64,000 bases of DNA. Source: Archivesica marissinica. Its lineage: Eukaryota; Mollusca; Bivalvia; Venerida; Vesicomyidae. Where the stretch lies: contig CM026386.1 of NCBI GenBank assembly GCA_014843695.1, forward strand, positions 16,951,489-17,015,488. The letters run 5' to 3'. The notes beneath the pieces are model-generated. The model searched no databases, had not been told where the DNA came from, and was given only the letters and a program-made list of their open reading frames with translations. Of this stretch, positions 11,641 to 22,139 are shown one piece after another. The translations under genes and the position numbers were made by a program. Within the stretch, counting starts at the first letter, position 1. Every line of letters begins with the position of its first letter.

Positions 11641-12345
11641 ACAAGGGAGGTTATGGTATACAAGTTACAAGGGAGGTTATGGTATACAAGTTACAAGGGA
11701 GGTTATGGTATACAAGTTACAAGGGAGGTTATGGTATACAAGTTACAAGGGAGGTTATGGTACATAAGTTACAAGGGAGGTTATGGTACACAAGTTACAA
11801 GGGAGGTTATGGTACACAAGTTACAAGGGAGGTTATGGTACACAAGTTACAAGGGAGGTTATGATACACAAGTTACAAGGGAGGTTATGGTACACAAGTT
11901 ACAAGGGAGGTTATGGTACACAAGTTACAAGGGAGGTTATGGTACACAAGTTACAAGGGAGGTTATGGTATACACGTTACAAGGGAGGTTATGGTATACA
12001 AGTTACAAGGGAGGTTATGGTATACACGTTACAAGGGAGGTTATGGTATACACGTTACAAGGGAGGTTATGGTATACAAGTTACAAGGGAGGTTATGGTA
12101 TACACGTTACAAGGGAGGTTATGGTATACACGTTACAAGGGAGGTTATGGTATACACGTTACAAGGGAGGTTATGGTATACACGTTACAAGGGAGGTTAT
12201 GGTATACACGTTACAAGGGAGGTTATGGTATACAAGTTACAAGGGAGGTTATGGTATACAAGTTACAAGGGAGGTTATGGTATACAAGTTACAAGGGAGG
12301 TTATGGTACACAAGTTACAAGGGAGGTTATGGTATACAATTACAT
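11640..12345. repeat. 26 bp minisatellite, downstream part of the composite array
   Basis: About 27 copies of ggttatggtatacaagttac plus aaggga. The unit shares ttatggtatacaa with the upstream array, so the two are related and the boundary at about 11640 is a switch in unit type. All three forward frames are open because 26 bp without stops cycles through the frames. Confidence 0.95.
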
Positions 12346-12410
12346 GTACAAGTGAATTTTCAGCTTTATGGACGATTATGTTATAAAAAGGATATTATAT
12401 TCATATTCAG

Positions 12411-12665
12411 TCCGCCTCCGTGGTCGAGTGGTTACGGTCGCTACGTTGTATACCACTGTAACCTATCATCACTGATGGCCACAGGTTCGAGCCCCGCTCA
12501 GACCGTGTCTCATTTATATGAAAAAGTTGGCAGTTTTTTGCGGAGGTTGGTGCACCCAAGTACTGGTGAACCACTGGAGCCTGCCCAGGAAAGGTGTTGT
12601 TAAGTAAACTGCCCGCCGGCGATATAGCCCAAAATGGTGCGTAAAACCCGAAATATAACATAATA
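12411..12665 (+). mobile_element. SINE-B (tRNA Ser/Leu-like head)
   Basis: The head has A-box tggtcgagtggttacgg and B-box ggttcgagcccc separated by a long variable region, as in class II tRNAs. The body includes ttggtgcacccaagtactgg, and the tail ends gaaatataacataa. Pol III internal promoter by analogy, not coding. Confidence 0.9.
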
Positions 12666-12744
12666 TTTTCGTATTCATTTGTTATTGAATAAATTCAAAT
12701 GACCACTCATTTAATATCCTACATATATATACATTGTTGATCAG

Positions 12745-12999
12745 GAGATGGCCATTCTGCACAGCAGAGTAAAGGTGGTCCGGGGTTCTACATGGAGCAG
12801 TTCCCGCATGGCCTGTCCCAATCGATGATGGAGAGCCTCGCCATGTCCGGAATGTCCAACCTGGCTTCCAGTAACCATGGTAACCAAGAGGCCCTTATTG
12901 CCAGCATGATGAGCCAGGCGGCTGCGGCTTCGAGCGCGTATGAAACAGCGGTGAACTTCGCCATAAAACCAGAAAAGGGACTTCCACCAACACCTCCAG
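12745..12999 (+). CDS. PAR-type bZIP transcription factor, internal exon
   Basis: An internal coding exon of 255 bases (85 codons) opens after the acceptor ttgttgatcag and closes at the donor ccag/gtgagt. It starts with the last two bases of a split Gly codon and ends with the first base of one (phase 1 to phase 1). The product is a low-complexity, Met/Ser/Ala/Gly-rich stretch typical of an activation region (MEQFPHGLSQSMMESL, then SMMSQAAAASSAYE) ending in PEKGLPPTPP. An ATG lies at 12792, but the frame is open from the acceptor, so I take it as internal. It links to the next exon because G + GT gives Gly in frame. Family membership rests on the terminal exon at 29997. This part has no domain I recognise. 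The upstream exon or exons are not found. Confidence 0.78.
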
Positions 13000-13090
13000 G
13001 TGAGTTCGAGCGAGACTTGGGTCTATAACCTTTTGTTTAATGTTTACATACATCTATATCCAATGTGTCGGGATGACCTGCCTTTATTAA

Positions 13091-13302
13091 CACTGCCTGC
13101 CAAATAAATTGGACGGATTGTGCAAACAACAAATGTCACATCTGATCAGGATCTATGTTGTTTGCTTTTGAAACGAGTTTTAGCTCCACTATCCGAATAG
13201 CAGACAGCATAGAGCCTGATGAAACAGCACGTTCTGTGTCGTCTGATCTGGCTCTATGTTATTTGCAACAGCGACTTTAGTTGCGATTGGCAGATTAAGG
13301 GT
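13091..13302 (+). mobile_element. TTAA-3-like MITE in the bZIP intron
   Basis: Starts after ttaa with cactgcctgccaaataaatt and ends cagattaaggg. Two hairpins of the gtttgc / gcatagagcc type. It lies in the 665-base intron between the two internal exons. Confidence 0.65.
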
Positions 13303-13664
13303 TACGCAATGCTAATATCCCCGATGTCTACATATTGATGCATGGTAACGAAATGTCTTTAATGGATGTTCAAACAATATATTTTGATCGGGATGCCTGA
13401 GTGGGGAGGGGTTCGCCTTGTACCGATTGTTCTTTAGCTCAAATTGTCTTGAATGTTAGCAATAGAACATGGAGATAAAATGAAATAACTAAAGGTGAGT
13501 TGTGGTTGTTTCAATACTACATTTATTTATTGCTTCATTACCTCAATTATAAGTAAGAGAGTTGTTAGGGTTATCTCCCCTGAGAAGAGCTTGTATGCGT
13601 TTAATACAAAGTTGTGTCTGCTTATTGTTAGATTCTTTATATTGCAATGATTGTGTCTTTCAAG

Positions 13665-13895
13665 GTAGCCCAGACGACCCCAAAAGTGTACAGTCTCATT
13701 CTGGACAAGTTCACCATGGTTACCATAGCAACATGCACCCTGCTTCCATGGTTGGCATGCCATCATCATTTAACCATAATCTGCTAGCAAAACCAGTTCC
13801 TATGAGGAGGTTATCGGAAAAGAGAATAGCGCAAGCCCGCACGAGTCTCGGTAGTGTTGCCACAGAGCCTCCGGGTATGATGGATCACGATCCAG
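13665..13895 (+). CDS. PAR-type bZIP transcription factor, internal exon
   Basis: A 231-base exon (77 codons) opens after the acceptor gtctttcaag and closes at the donor ccag/gtgagg. It is phase 1 at both ends, like the exon at 12745, so it could be skipped without shifting frame. Joined to the previous exon it reads ...LPPTPP-G-SPDDPKSV. It continues with a His/Met/Ser-rich segment and a basic patch (PMRRLSEKRIAQARTSL), ending MMDHDP. The final base G plus TT of the exon at 29997 gives Val, reading DHDP-V-PDGVSNPTL, smooth and in frame. The intron that follows is about 16.1 kb and full of repeats. I recognise no named domain here; its role as regulatory N-terminal sequence is inferred. Confidence 0.78.
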
Positions 13896-13950
13896 GTGAG
13901 GACATGGGGGGTCTTCTTCCATCAATAATATTTGGAGATTATATTATAAG

Positions 13951-14255
13951 CAGGGATCATTTTAGAGGGCGATGTGGGAGAAATTGTCGCCCTAGGCACC
14001 CTGACTTCGCCCTCTGGGGGTCCCACTTCTCCCTAACAAAAAATGTTTTTGGTTTTTACGATTTTCAAACCAAATTTTGTCTAGTAAGATACACTGGCCC
14101 ATTATAAAGCACTCCTTCTATTCAAATGTTGTATTTAATGGTTGTACTGTGCATTTTGACCCTATTTTGCAGAAGTATATTAAAGAACACTATTTAAGAA
14201 AGCGATCATGCGCTTTCTCACTTCTCCCAAAAATACTGACCTAAAATGAACCCTG
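13951..14255 (+). mobile_element. CAG-1 MITE with 6 bp target duplication
   Basis: Begins cagggatcattttagagg and ends aaaatgaaccctg. Direct repeat tataag at 13945-13950 and 14256-14261. It sits just 55 bases after the splice donor at 13896. Confidence 0.9.
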
Positions 14256-14375
14256 TATAAGTTGAAATAAATAATTCACCAACTGTATGAACACGACTGT
14301 TTTCATCAAATTTTACCCCATTCGAACTTACAGTGCCTTCAGGCGGGCAGACCGTTATAACTTGTCGGTTCTTTA

Positions 14376-14533
14376 CACCGTGCACGTAAAAGAACCAGAG
14401 GAGACTCTGGAATGGGTCTCTGTCTGTATCATTGCACTATCCTTCAAAATCTAAACTGACTAATCTCTTCAGAAGGTGTCGCTCATATGGGCAACCGGTA
14501 GCGACGATAAATACACGTAAAACCAACCAACCT
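14376..14533 (+). mobile_element. SINE-A body fragment
   Basis: Body of the tRNA-Thr-headed SINE-A: caccgtgcacgtaaaagaac, gactctggaatgggtctctg, ctcatatgggcaaccgg. The head is absent. Confidence 0.8.
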
Positions 14534-14748
14534 ACCCCTTTTGGAGGCCTCGAAATAGAAAAAATAAAGTTTAATATTTAGGCAAATGTATATTTGCTCA
14601 GTTGGGTACTAGACTAACCGCTCAACGTGAAACCTGCTTCCTGATGGAGTACTTCGCTATGCGTGACAGAGACGAGGGTCGCACAATGCAATGTGGATTT
14701 AAATGTCTTACCGAGGATGTTATTTACATCATGGTTCTGTTGTGTTAC

Positions 14749-14971
14749 TTTATACAAATTTATTTTAGCTTGATTGCAAAACAAGTTCTTACAACTTATA
14801 TTAATCACTCTCGAGACCTCATTCCTGATGGAATCCATCGCCACGAGGGGGAGAGAAGAGGCAACGTGGAATTTAAATGCCTTGCCTAAGGGCACACTGA
14901 TAACGGCTCCAGCAGGGCTCGAACTCCGGGCATTTTGCACCTGAATCGAAAGTGCTATTATGACTTCCACA
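14749..14971 (-). mobile_element. SINE-C
   Basis: Full-length reverse copy: tail tacaaatttattttagc, body cctcattcctgatggaatcc, head gctcgaactccgg and tatgacttccac. Confidence 0.85.
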
Positions 14972-15029
14972 TCTGTTGTGTTCAGTAAAATTTCGACTAT
15001 CTCACCTTACATCGTGTTATTTATGATGC

Positions 15030-15192
15030 TATAGCAATTTGGGACTTTAAAATTCCCTAAGTATAATTTTGCCCTCCAAAAATAATGCGAAATGGAAGTC
15101 GCCCTAAGGTCTATTATCGGCGAAGTGGCGAAAAATAAAGCAACCACTTCGCCCAAATCACCCTCTAGCGTGAGCCCTGAAGTTATAATGTT
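15030..15192 (+). repeat. Diverged satellite monomers with an inserted CAG-1-like fragment
   Basis: tgggactttaaaattcccta and ccctgaagttataatgttga are recognisable parts of the 48 bp satellite that resumes at 16570. Between them lies a fragment related to CAG-1 (cttcgcccaaatcaccctct). This is the left edge of the array, cut off by the retrotransposon. Confidence 0.65.
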
Positions 15193-16575
15193 GACCTGTA
15201 AGCTTGACATGTATTATCTGTAAAGTTCTAGAAAGTATAGTTCGTGAAAGCATGGTGGAACATATGAAAACCTACAATTTATTTAGTGACAAAAAGTTTG
15301 GATTCATATCTGGTAGATCAACAGTGTTACAGCTATTAACGGTGCTTGATCAGTGGACAGAGATATTGGATTCGGGTGGAAGTATTGACGTAGCTTACTG
15401 CGACTTCATTTGACAAAGTCTCACATAGAAGGCTATTACACAAACTTCAGATATATCAGTTTGGACCAAAGTATATTCAATGGATTGAATGCTTCTTACA
15501 AGCCCGTCAACAGAGAGTCGTCGTTAATGGCCAACCATCTGAATGGAAACCAGTAACCAGCGGAATTCCCCAGGGGTCTGTACTTGGTCCGATGCTGTTT
15601 GTCCTCTTCATCAATGACCTGCCAGATGCATTACCAAATGGAAGTAAAGTATTCCTATATGCTGATGACACTAAAATATTCAGGGACATACAAACTAACA
15701 GTGATAGAGACTTACTACAGGAGGATATACACTGCATGCACGCATGGTCAGAAACATGGCTCCTAAAGTTTCATCCCGATAAGTGCCATACCATGTCAAT
15801 TGGCAGAAATAGACTGGAAGAACGCCAATATAGTTTAAAAACTGAATACCCGCCAATGAATAAAAGTCGGTCAGAAAAGGATGTCGGAGTAGTCATTGAT
15901 GATAAATTGACATTTGAGAAGCACATAGCTGAGAAGGTGAACAAAGCAAACTCGATTGCAGGTGTAATAAGAAGATCGTTTGAATATTTAGATTGCATTA
16001 CATTCAAACTCTTGTATACCGCATTAGTTAGACCACATTTGGAATACGCCAAACCAGTCTGGAACCCATATAAAAAGAAAGATATTACAACTATTGAAAA
16101 TGTGCAAAGAAGAGCGACAAAGCTAGTTCCCGGATTGTCAGAGTTGTCATATACTGAGAGACTGAAAAAACTCAAATTACCGACACTTGCATATAGACGA
16201 ACGAGAGGATACATGATCGAAGTTTTCAAAATCCTGAATGAAAAATATGACTTTCCGCCCGAGAAACTGTTCAACTTAAGAGTCAACAATTCAACAAGAG
16301 GAAACACCCAGAAAATATATAAACCAAGGGCACGACTGAACATCAGAAAATACTCGTTTACTCACAGAGTGATAGACACCTGGAATTCCTTACCAGACAG
16401 TGTTATAAGTGCAAAGTCAGTACCTTCTTTTGAGAGACGTCTAGACAAATTTTGGAAAAATCAAGATATATTGTATAATTATAATGAGCAAATCGCAACA
16501 GTACAAATAACGAAGAGCTGGAGTCAGAGGCTGAGGACAGCCTTCTTCCAGAAGCCGACTTATGATGACTTATGA
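15193..16575 (+). mobile_element. Non-LTR retrotransposon, 5'-truncated and frameshifted reverse transcriptase
   Basis: Encodes the C-terminal half of a LINE reverse transcriptase of the Jockey/CR1-like type. Recognisable in order: VSLTCIICKVLESIV, GFISGRSTVLQLL, FDKVSHRRLLHKL, the conserved GIPQGSVLGPMLFVLFIND block, the catalytic LYADD box (about 15655), then the thumb and C-terminal region (YTALVRPHLEYAKPVWNP, YSFTHRVIDTWNSLPD). A small deletion near 15405 breaks the frame between YCDF and FDKV, so the copy is dead. The endonuclease domain and 5' half are missing. The stop at 16573-16575 overlaps the first bases of the satellite. The left edge joins a satellite monomer at ttga/cctgtaagc, so the copy was inserted inside the array. 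Confidence 0.92.
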
Positions 16576-17872
16576 TGTTGTAAGCCACATGGGACTTTAG
16601 AATGCCCTAAGTTATAATGTTGATGTTGTAAGCCACATGGGACTTTAGAATGCCCTAAGTTATAATGTTGATGTTGTAAGCCAGATGGGACTTTAGAATG
16701 CTCTAAGTTATAATATTGATGTTGTAAGCCACATGGGACTTTAGAATGCCCTGAAGTTATATTGTTGATGTTGTAAGCCACATGGGACTTTAGAATGCAC
16801 TAAGTTATAATGTTGATGTTGTAAGCCACATGGGACTTTAGAATGCCCTAGGTTATAATGTTGATGTTGTAAATCACATGGGACTTTAGAATGCATTAAG
16901 TTATAATGTTGATGTTGTAAGTCACATGGGACTTTAGAATGCCCTAAGTTATAATGTTGATGTTGTAAGCCACATGGGACTTTAGAATGCCCTAAGTTAT
17001 AATGTTGATGTTGTAAGCCACATGGGACTTTAGAATGCCCTAAGTTATAATGTTGATGTTGTAAGCCAGATGGGACTTTAGAATGCCCTAAGTTATAATG
17101 TTGATGTTGTAAGCCACATGGGACTTTAGAATGCCCTAAGTTATAATGTTGATGTTGTAAGCCAGATGGGACTTTAGAATGCCCTGAAGTTATAATGTTG
17201 ATGTTGTAAGCCACATGGGACTTTAGAATGCCCTAAGTTATAATGTTGATGTTGTAAGCCAGATGGGACTTTAGAATGCCCTGAAGTTATAATGTTGATG
17301 TTGTAAGCCACATGGGACTTTAGAATGCCCTAAGTTATAATGTTGATGTTGTAAGCCAGATGGGACTTTAGAATGCCCTGAAGTTATAATGTTGATGTTG
17401 TAACACATGGGACTTTAGAATGCCCTAAGTTATAATGTTGATGTTGTAAGCCACATGGGACTTTAACATGCCCTAAGTTATAATGTTGATGTTGTAAGCC
17501 ACATGGGACTTTAGAATGCCCTAAGTTATAATGTTGATGTTGTAAGCCAGATGGGACTTTAGAATGCCCTAAGTTATAATGTTGATGTTGTAAGCCAGAT
17601 GGGACTTTAGAATGCCCTAAGTTATAATGTTGATGTTGTAAGCCAGATGGGACTTTAGAATGCCCTGAAGTTATAATGTTGATGTTGTAAGCCACATGGG
17701 ACTTTAGAATGCCCTGAAGTTATAATGTTGATGTTGTAAGCCACATGGGACTTTAGAATGCCCTGAAGTTATAATGTTGATGTTGTAATCCACATGGGAC
17801 TTTAGAATGCCCTGAAGTTATAATGTTGATGTTGTAAGTCACATGGGACTTTAACATGACGTTATAATGTTT
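16570..17872. repeat. 48/49 bp satellite array
   Basis: About 27 copies of a unit made of tgatgttgtaagccacatgg and gactttagaatgccctaag plus ttataatgt. Two frequent variants: cca(c/g)atggg, and ccctaag versus ccctgaag, which adds one base. The array lies within the large bZIP intron. Confidence 0.97.
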
Positions 17873-18337
17873 AGTGTCAGAGTTCAGTTTGGCCTATCAA
17901 TATTTGAACTCTTAGATAAGACCTGTTAGTGATGTACACAGGGACAATTTTAACATGAAATATGCCACATGTGACCTCTTGGTCAACCTTTATGAAATTA
18001 ATGTACAAAAATAATGTCATAATCTCTGGTCAGTTTACATACATGTATGTACAGGTAGATATAGGAAAAGCTTGCATTAGTATTATCAGCCAGCTATAAG
18101 AGGTGACCAATGTTTGTAGTAATATCGAAATAGATAAGGGATGTTCTGCTTGTATAGAAGAAGTACTTGTACTAGATGTCATAACATGTCCATGACCTGA
18201 CTTTAAGGGGACAGATGACAGAATAAGGACCTTGGTTGTAGTTTAGGTACACTCGTAACATATAATTAGTTTACGAAATTATTGATGGGCCCTCACTCGT
18301 ACATGTATTACTGAGGTTTTCTAAATAAAGTTTGAGT
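17873..18337. other. Intronic sequence, nothing recognised
   Basis: Moderately AT-rich and non-periodic. No splice-bounded open frame matching phase 1 is evident. Confidence 0.5.
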
Positions 18338-18341
18338 TTAA

Positions 18342-18580
18342 CCCATTTCATTCTGGATACCGTTCAAACAGTATTTGCAAAGAACATAGAGCCAGAACAG
18401 CCGCCACAGAATGTTCCGTCTGATCAGGCTCTATGCTGTTTGCTATTCAGATGATCTTGCTAAGACACTTGGCTATTTAGCAAACAACATAGATCCTGAT
18501 CAGCACGCAGCGTCGCGCTGTGGCTGATCTGGATCTATGTTGTTTGCAAAAGCCTTTAAATGTAACCAGAATGAAATCAA
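18342..18580 (+). mobile_element. TTAA-2 MITE
   Basis: Begins ttaacccatttcattctgg, followed by the two family hairpins. The right end has decayed (gaaatcaagttta in place of gaaatgggttaa). Confidence 0.8.
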
Positions 18581-18677
18581 GTTTAGAGTTATCAACTTTT
18601 AACCAATTTCGCACTTTGACTTGAAATATTCAATTATTGTTAAATGTAATGTTTCTATATTTATAACCTGATCTTAA

Positions 18678-19046
18678 CCCTTAAAATGCTTATAACAACA
18701 AAAATTGCTTAATTTGCAAACAGCATAGAGACAGATCAGATGGAACAGAATGTGCACAGAACGTGGCATCTGATCAGGCTCTATGCTGTTTGCTATTCGG
18801 ATAGTCGAGTGGAAACACTTGGCAGAATAGCAAACAACATAGATCCTGATCTGAATGTTTGCACATTTCTTCCAATTTATTCAGCATTTTAACTCTTAAC
18901 CCGCCGAATAAATTGGACGGAATGCGCAAACAAAACAGATTCAGATCCTGAAGTAGTTAGCTCCACTATCAGAATAGGAACGTTCCGTCTGATCAGAGTA
19001 GGGTCCATGCTGTTTGCAAAAGCGACGTTATTGGTCAATGCTAATT
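18678..19046 (+). mobile_element. Two TTAA-3-like MITE copies side by side
   Basis: The first starts at ttaacccttaaaatgc (18674), the second at ttaacccgccgaataaattg (about 18896). Both contain the hairpin arms tttgcaaacagcatagag and tgatcaggctctatgctg, in part diverged. Confidence 0.6.
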
Positions 19047-19464
19047 TCGTAACTGGAATTCGAGACCTGTGCACGAGGTTTTAAAACATTTCTCAGATCT
19101 CATACTCAAGTTCAAGTGATTTGATTGGTTGATTCTGAGTGTTACTGTCAGCTGAACCAATCAGAAGCTTGAGACTGAGTTTGAGATTGGAGAAAGTTTT
19201 ATACCCTCCAGTCCAGGCCTCAAGGTTATAAAAACTTGTCTCCATTCTCAGGGATCATTCTAGAGGGTGATGTGGGCGAAATTGTCGCCCTAGGGACCCT
19301 GACTTTGCCCACTTCTCCCTAAAAAAAAAAAATATATATATATATATATTTTTTGGTTTTTACGATTTTCAAACAACATTTTGTCTAGTAAGACACACTG
19401 GCCCATTATAAAGCACTCCTTCTATTCAAATGTTGAATTTAATGATTGTACTGTGCATTTTAAC

Positions 19465-20507
19465 TAGTGCTGCGCGGTATTATCGGTATACCGATATATT
19501 ATGATATTTCACAAAAAGATATAATACACCGATACGATTTTCAAACGCCGATGCATAATAAGAGACCCGTAGAATGATATTAGTAGCCGAGTATTAAACT
19601 AATATATTGACGTAATTCGATTACCGGTTCCCGCATTTATCTCAATTATCTGTATAGCCGAGCACCACAGTACCGGTACTCTGTGATATTGGTACTGTTA
19701 ACGTTAAGCTGGGAACCACGGCCGAGGAAACAATAATCGCAGACGATTTTGAGATCGTGAAAAATAAGCGAGGAAAAGCATCAGTATGGGACAATTTCGG
19801 GCTGAAAAAACTCAAATTGGATGGGGAAATTGTGGACAATGTAGCCGTGTGCCGTACATGCAATAGCACAGTAAAATGTTCAGGAGGAACGACACACCTA
19901 ACTACTCATTTGAGAAGGCATCACCCAGCGGCAGCCACTGACGCAGCCAAATTTCAAGCGACAGGAGTGGGCAAAAGTGAAAGTTTCACTATGCCTACTC
20001 AGAAACAACCTACTTTGTCATTTACCCAGTCTTACAATTTCAATTCTACCAAGGCTGCTGACATTACCAATAAAATCGCTAGATTTATTGTAAAGGACCT
20101 GTGTCCATATTCGATGGTGGACTCCATAGAATTCAGAGACTTTGTGAAGTGTTTGGAGCCAAGGTACAAAGTACCATCTAGAAAACAATTTTCTGAAATT
20201 ATCATTCCAAAGCTTCAAACAGTTGTGACCACTGATCAGATTGTATCAAGTTAAAAATTTAAAGATGTTCATTAACAGTTTAAAGATGTTCATTAAAAGT
20301 TTAAAGATGTTCATTAAAAGTTTACAATATTTAGAGAATTATGTCATTGTACGATCCATCCTCCTTTAAGGCATAGGTAGCAAGATTTTGTTCATGAGTT
20401 TGAGCCCCTCGATGACCACCATTATATAGCATGCATTGGCACAGAAATGGAATAATACATTATGATACGTATTGCGATACGCTTTTCCTGTGCGATACCC
20501 AGCACTA
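19465..20507 (+). mobile_element. hAT-family element (hAT-1), internally deleted
   Basis: Ends tagtgctgcgcggtat and gcgatacccagcacta form imperfect inverted repeats. A perfect 8 bp target duplication attttaac lies at 19457-19464 and 20508-20515, the length expected for hAT. The 1,043 bp element keeps only the N-terminal part of the transposase, so it is non-autonomous. Confidence 0.92.
19658..20254 (+). pseudogene. hAT transposase fragment with BED zinc finger (ZBED-like)
   Basis: The frame is open from about 19658 and ends at TAA 20252-20254. It has no ATG at the expected start; the first plausible codons near 19757 are GTG. Visible parts: a BED finger with SVWDNFGLKKL, then the zinc ligands CRTC and HLRRHH, followed by the conserved hAT segment KIARFIVKDLCPYSMV and CLEPRYKVPSRKQFSE. 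The catalytic RNase H-like core and the C-terminal dimerisation region are absent. I infer a decayed transposase, not a domesticated gene: there is no start codon, it is truncated, and it still sits between intact transposon ends. Confidence 0.85.
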
Positions 20508-20767
20508 ATTTTAACCCTATTTTGCAGAAGTATATTAAAGAACACCATCACACGCTTTCTCACTTCTCCCACAAATTCTGACCTAGACCATTCTCAAGCT
20601 CAGTCTCAGAAGTTGTGCTATGTTGAGTCGAGTACAAATCTCGGGCTGAACCAATCATATCACTAGAGCTGGTGTCTAAGATCTGAGAACAGTTTTATAA
20701 CCTCGGGGCCAAATTATATCGTCAACGTCCAGATTTACTTTAGTTATGACAATGTATTGCTTTGGAT

Positions 20768-20853
20768 TCCATCAGGAATGAGGTCTCGAGAGTGATTTAT
20801 ATAAGTTGAAATAACTTGTTTCGCAATCGAGCTAAAATAAATTTGTATAAACT
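20768..20853 (+). mobile_element. SINE-C 3' fragment
   Basis: Only the last third is present: ccatcaggaatgaggtctcg to tcgagctaaaataaattt. Confidence 0.75.
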
Positions 20854-20965
20854 AATGTATTGCTTATATTTCCTCACATGGAAGAAAACGGCGGAGTTAG
20901 AACCTACAGGGTGATGGGCAAATGATAAAAATCATTTCAAGTTTAAAAGTTTAAACTTTATTTAT

Positions 20966-21060
20966 TTTACAACGATTGCGAAGCAAGTTCTAACAACTTA
21001 TATTAATCACCCTCGATGGCGCGGATGAAAGCGTAACGTGGTCATTCGTGTGGGAGGAAA
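20966..21060 (-). mobile_element. SINE-C tail fragment
   Basis: Diverged reverse copy of the tail (gcgaagcaagttctaaca, tatattaatcaccctcga). Confidence 0.55.
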
Positions 21061-21065
21061 CCACC

Positions 21066-21283
21066 GTCTGACCCTAATAAAATTAACAGTCTTTTAGATG
21101 GGACTTTAAACCGAGGTCTCGTGTCGGTGCTTTACACCGTGCACGTAAAAGAACCAGAGGCGATTCTGGAATGGGTCTCTATCTGTATCATTAGCACTAT
21201 CCTTCAAAATCTAAAATGACTAATCTCTTCAGGAGGCGTCGCTCATATGGGCAACCGGTGGCGACGGTGAATAAACGTAAAAA
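21066..21283 (+). mobile_element. SINE-A, head truncated
   Basis: Starts ccgtctgaccctaataaaat, immediately after the B-box region of the tRNA head, and runs through the full body to acggtgaataaacgtaaa. Confidence 0.8.
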
Positions 21284-21491
21284 ACACACAGAAGAAAGCC
21301 TAAGGCTTATAGAATTCGTCTCCATTATATTATAAATTACTGATGTGGATGGAGAGGTGTAGATACAGCCGTGGTAAAGCATGAAATTGAATACAAGATT
21401 GTATTGCACACACAGTCAGTGTTAAACTTGGAAATCCGAGATAGACCTCAGCTATGCCACTATTTTTGCCCTGTCACACTGGTTGGTTTAA

Positions 21492-21729
21492 CCCTTTCAA
21501 CCCCAAGTAACTGACATGGACTGGTGCGTGATATTTTCAGACCAATAAATTAATAAGAAAATTACCTTTGGATCAGTTCATTTATCAAAATGGGTAATTT
21601 TATCTAAAAATAGTAATAATTATTACTGGCAAAAAAGTGCAGATCCTGATGAGACGGCTCGTTATGAGCCGGCTCATCTGGATCTACACTTTTCATAAGC
21701 CTATTTAGAGGCCTGTGGGGTTGAAAGGG
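21492..21729 (+). mobile_element. TTAA-1 MITE
   Basis: TTAA at 21488-21491 and 21730-21733. Ends ccctttcaaccccaag and gttgaaaggg. Internal hairpin gatgagacggctcgttatga. Confidence 0.85.
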
Positions 21730-21985
21730 TTAAACAGTATTTATTCCAATAAATTTACATGTATAACACAAAAAATGTTACAAATTACATAAATTGTGAA
21801 TGGTTTGGATTGGAAAACAAGTTTTCAGAAAACATGTGTCACAATGGTTAATAATCTTTTATTAAAAATATTGGATCCGCATCAAATTCAAAATCGACTT
21901 TGTTTGTCCTTGAAACAACGCCCCACCCTTCCACCAAACTTCATGTAAATCTGTCCATAATTTTTACCGTAATCCTACTATTTAA

Positions 21986-22134
21986 CCCTTGCTGTCCTGG
22001 AAATGAGTATATTTGTTTTTGCAAACAGCATAGAGCCAGATCAGATGGCACAGAACTCTATGCTATTTACTATTCCGATGGTGTATCTAAAACACTTGGC
22101 TGAATAGCAAACAACATAGATCCTGATCAGATGT
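21986..22134 (+). mobile_element. TTAA-3 MITE, right end replaced by a tandem array
   Basis: Starts at ttaacccttgctgtcc and keeps the hairpins. Its right terminus is missing where the 34 bp array starts. Confidence 0.6.
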
Positions 22135-22139
22135 GGTGT

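Larger units (their letters stand above)
19249..20588 (+). mobile_element. CAG-1 MITE split by a hAT insertion
   Basis: The left part (19249-19464) and right part (20508-20588) join into one CAG-1 copy. Its own target repeat is cattct (19243-19248 and 20589-20594). The right terminus has lost the usual aatgaaccctg. Confidence 0.88.

Noticed and set aside
5880..12345. CRISPR-like appearance of regular direct repeats
   Set aside because: Units are head-to-tail with no unique spacers, and the genome is animal. The same applies to the other arrays.
11539..12603. 354-codon frame over the 26 bp array
   Set aside because: Periodic artefact that then runs into SINE-B; three overlapping frames have the same character.
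12792..13028. Stand-alone 78-codon gene starting at the ATG at 12792
   Set aside because: The frame is open back to a good acceptor at 12744, and a strong donor at 13000 joins it in phase to the next exon; reading past the donor meets an unrelated stop.
13562..14107. 181-codon single-exon gene
   Set aside because: Start is in intron sequence and the end runs into a CAG-1 MITE; only 13665-13895 has exon character.
15592..16575. Intact reverse transcriptase gene
   Set aside because: The frame continues upstream only after a frameshift at about 15405; the N-terminal fingers and endonuclease are missing.
19757..20254. Domesticated ZBED gene
   Set aside because: No ATG, truncated after the N-terminal part, and still enclosed by hAT ends with an 8 bp duplication.
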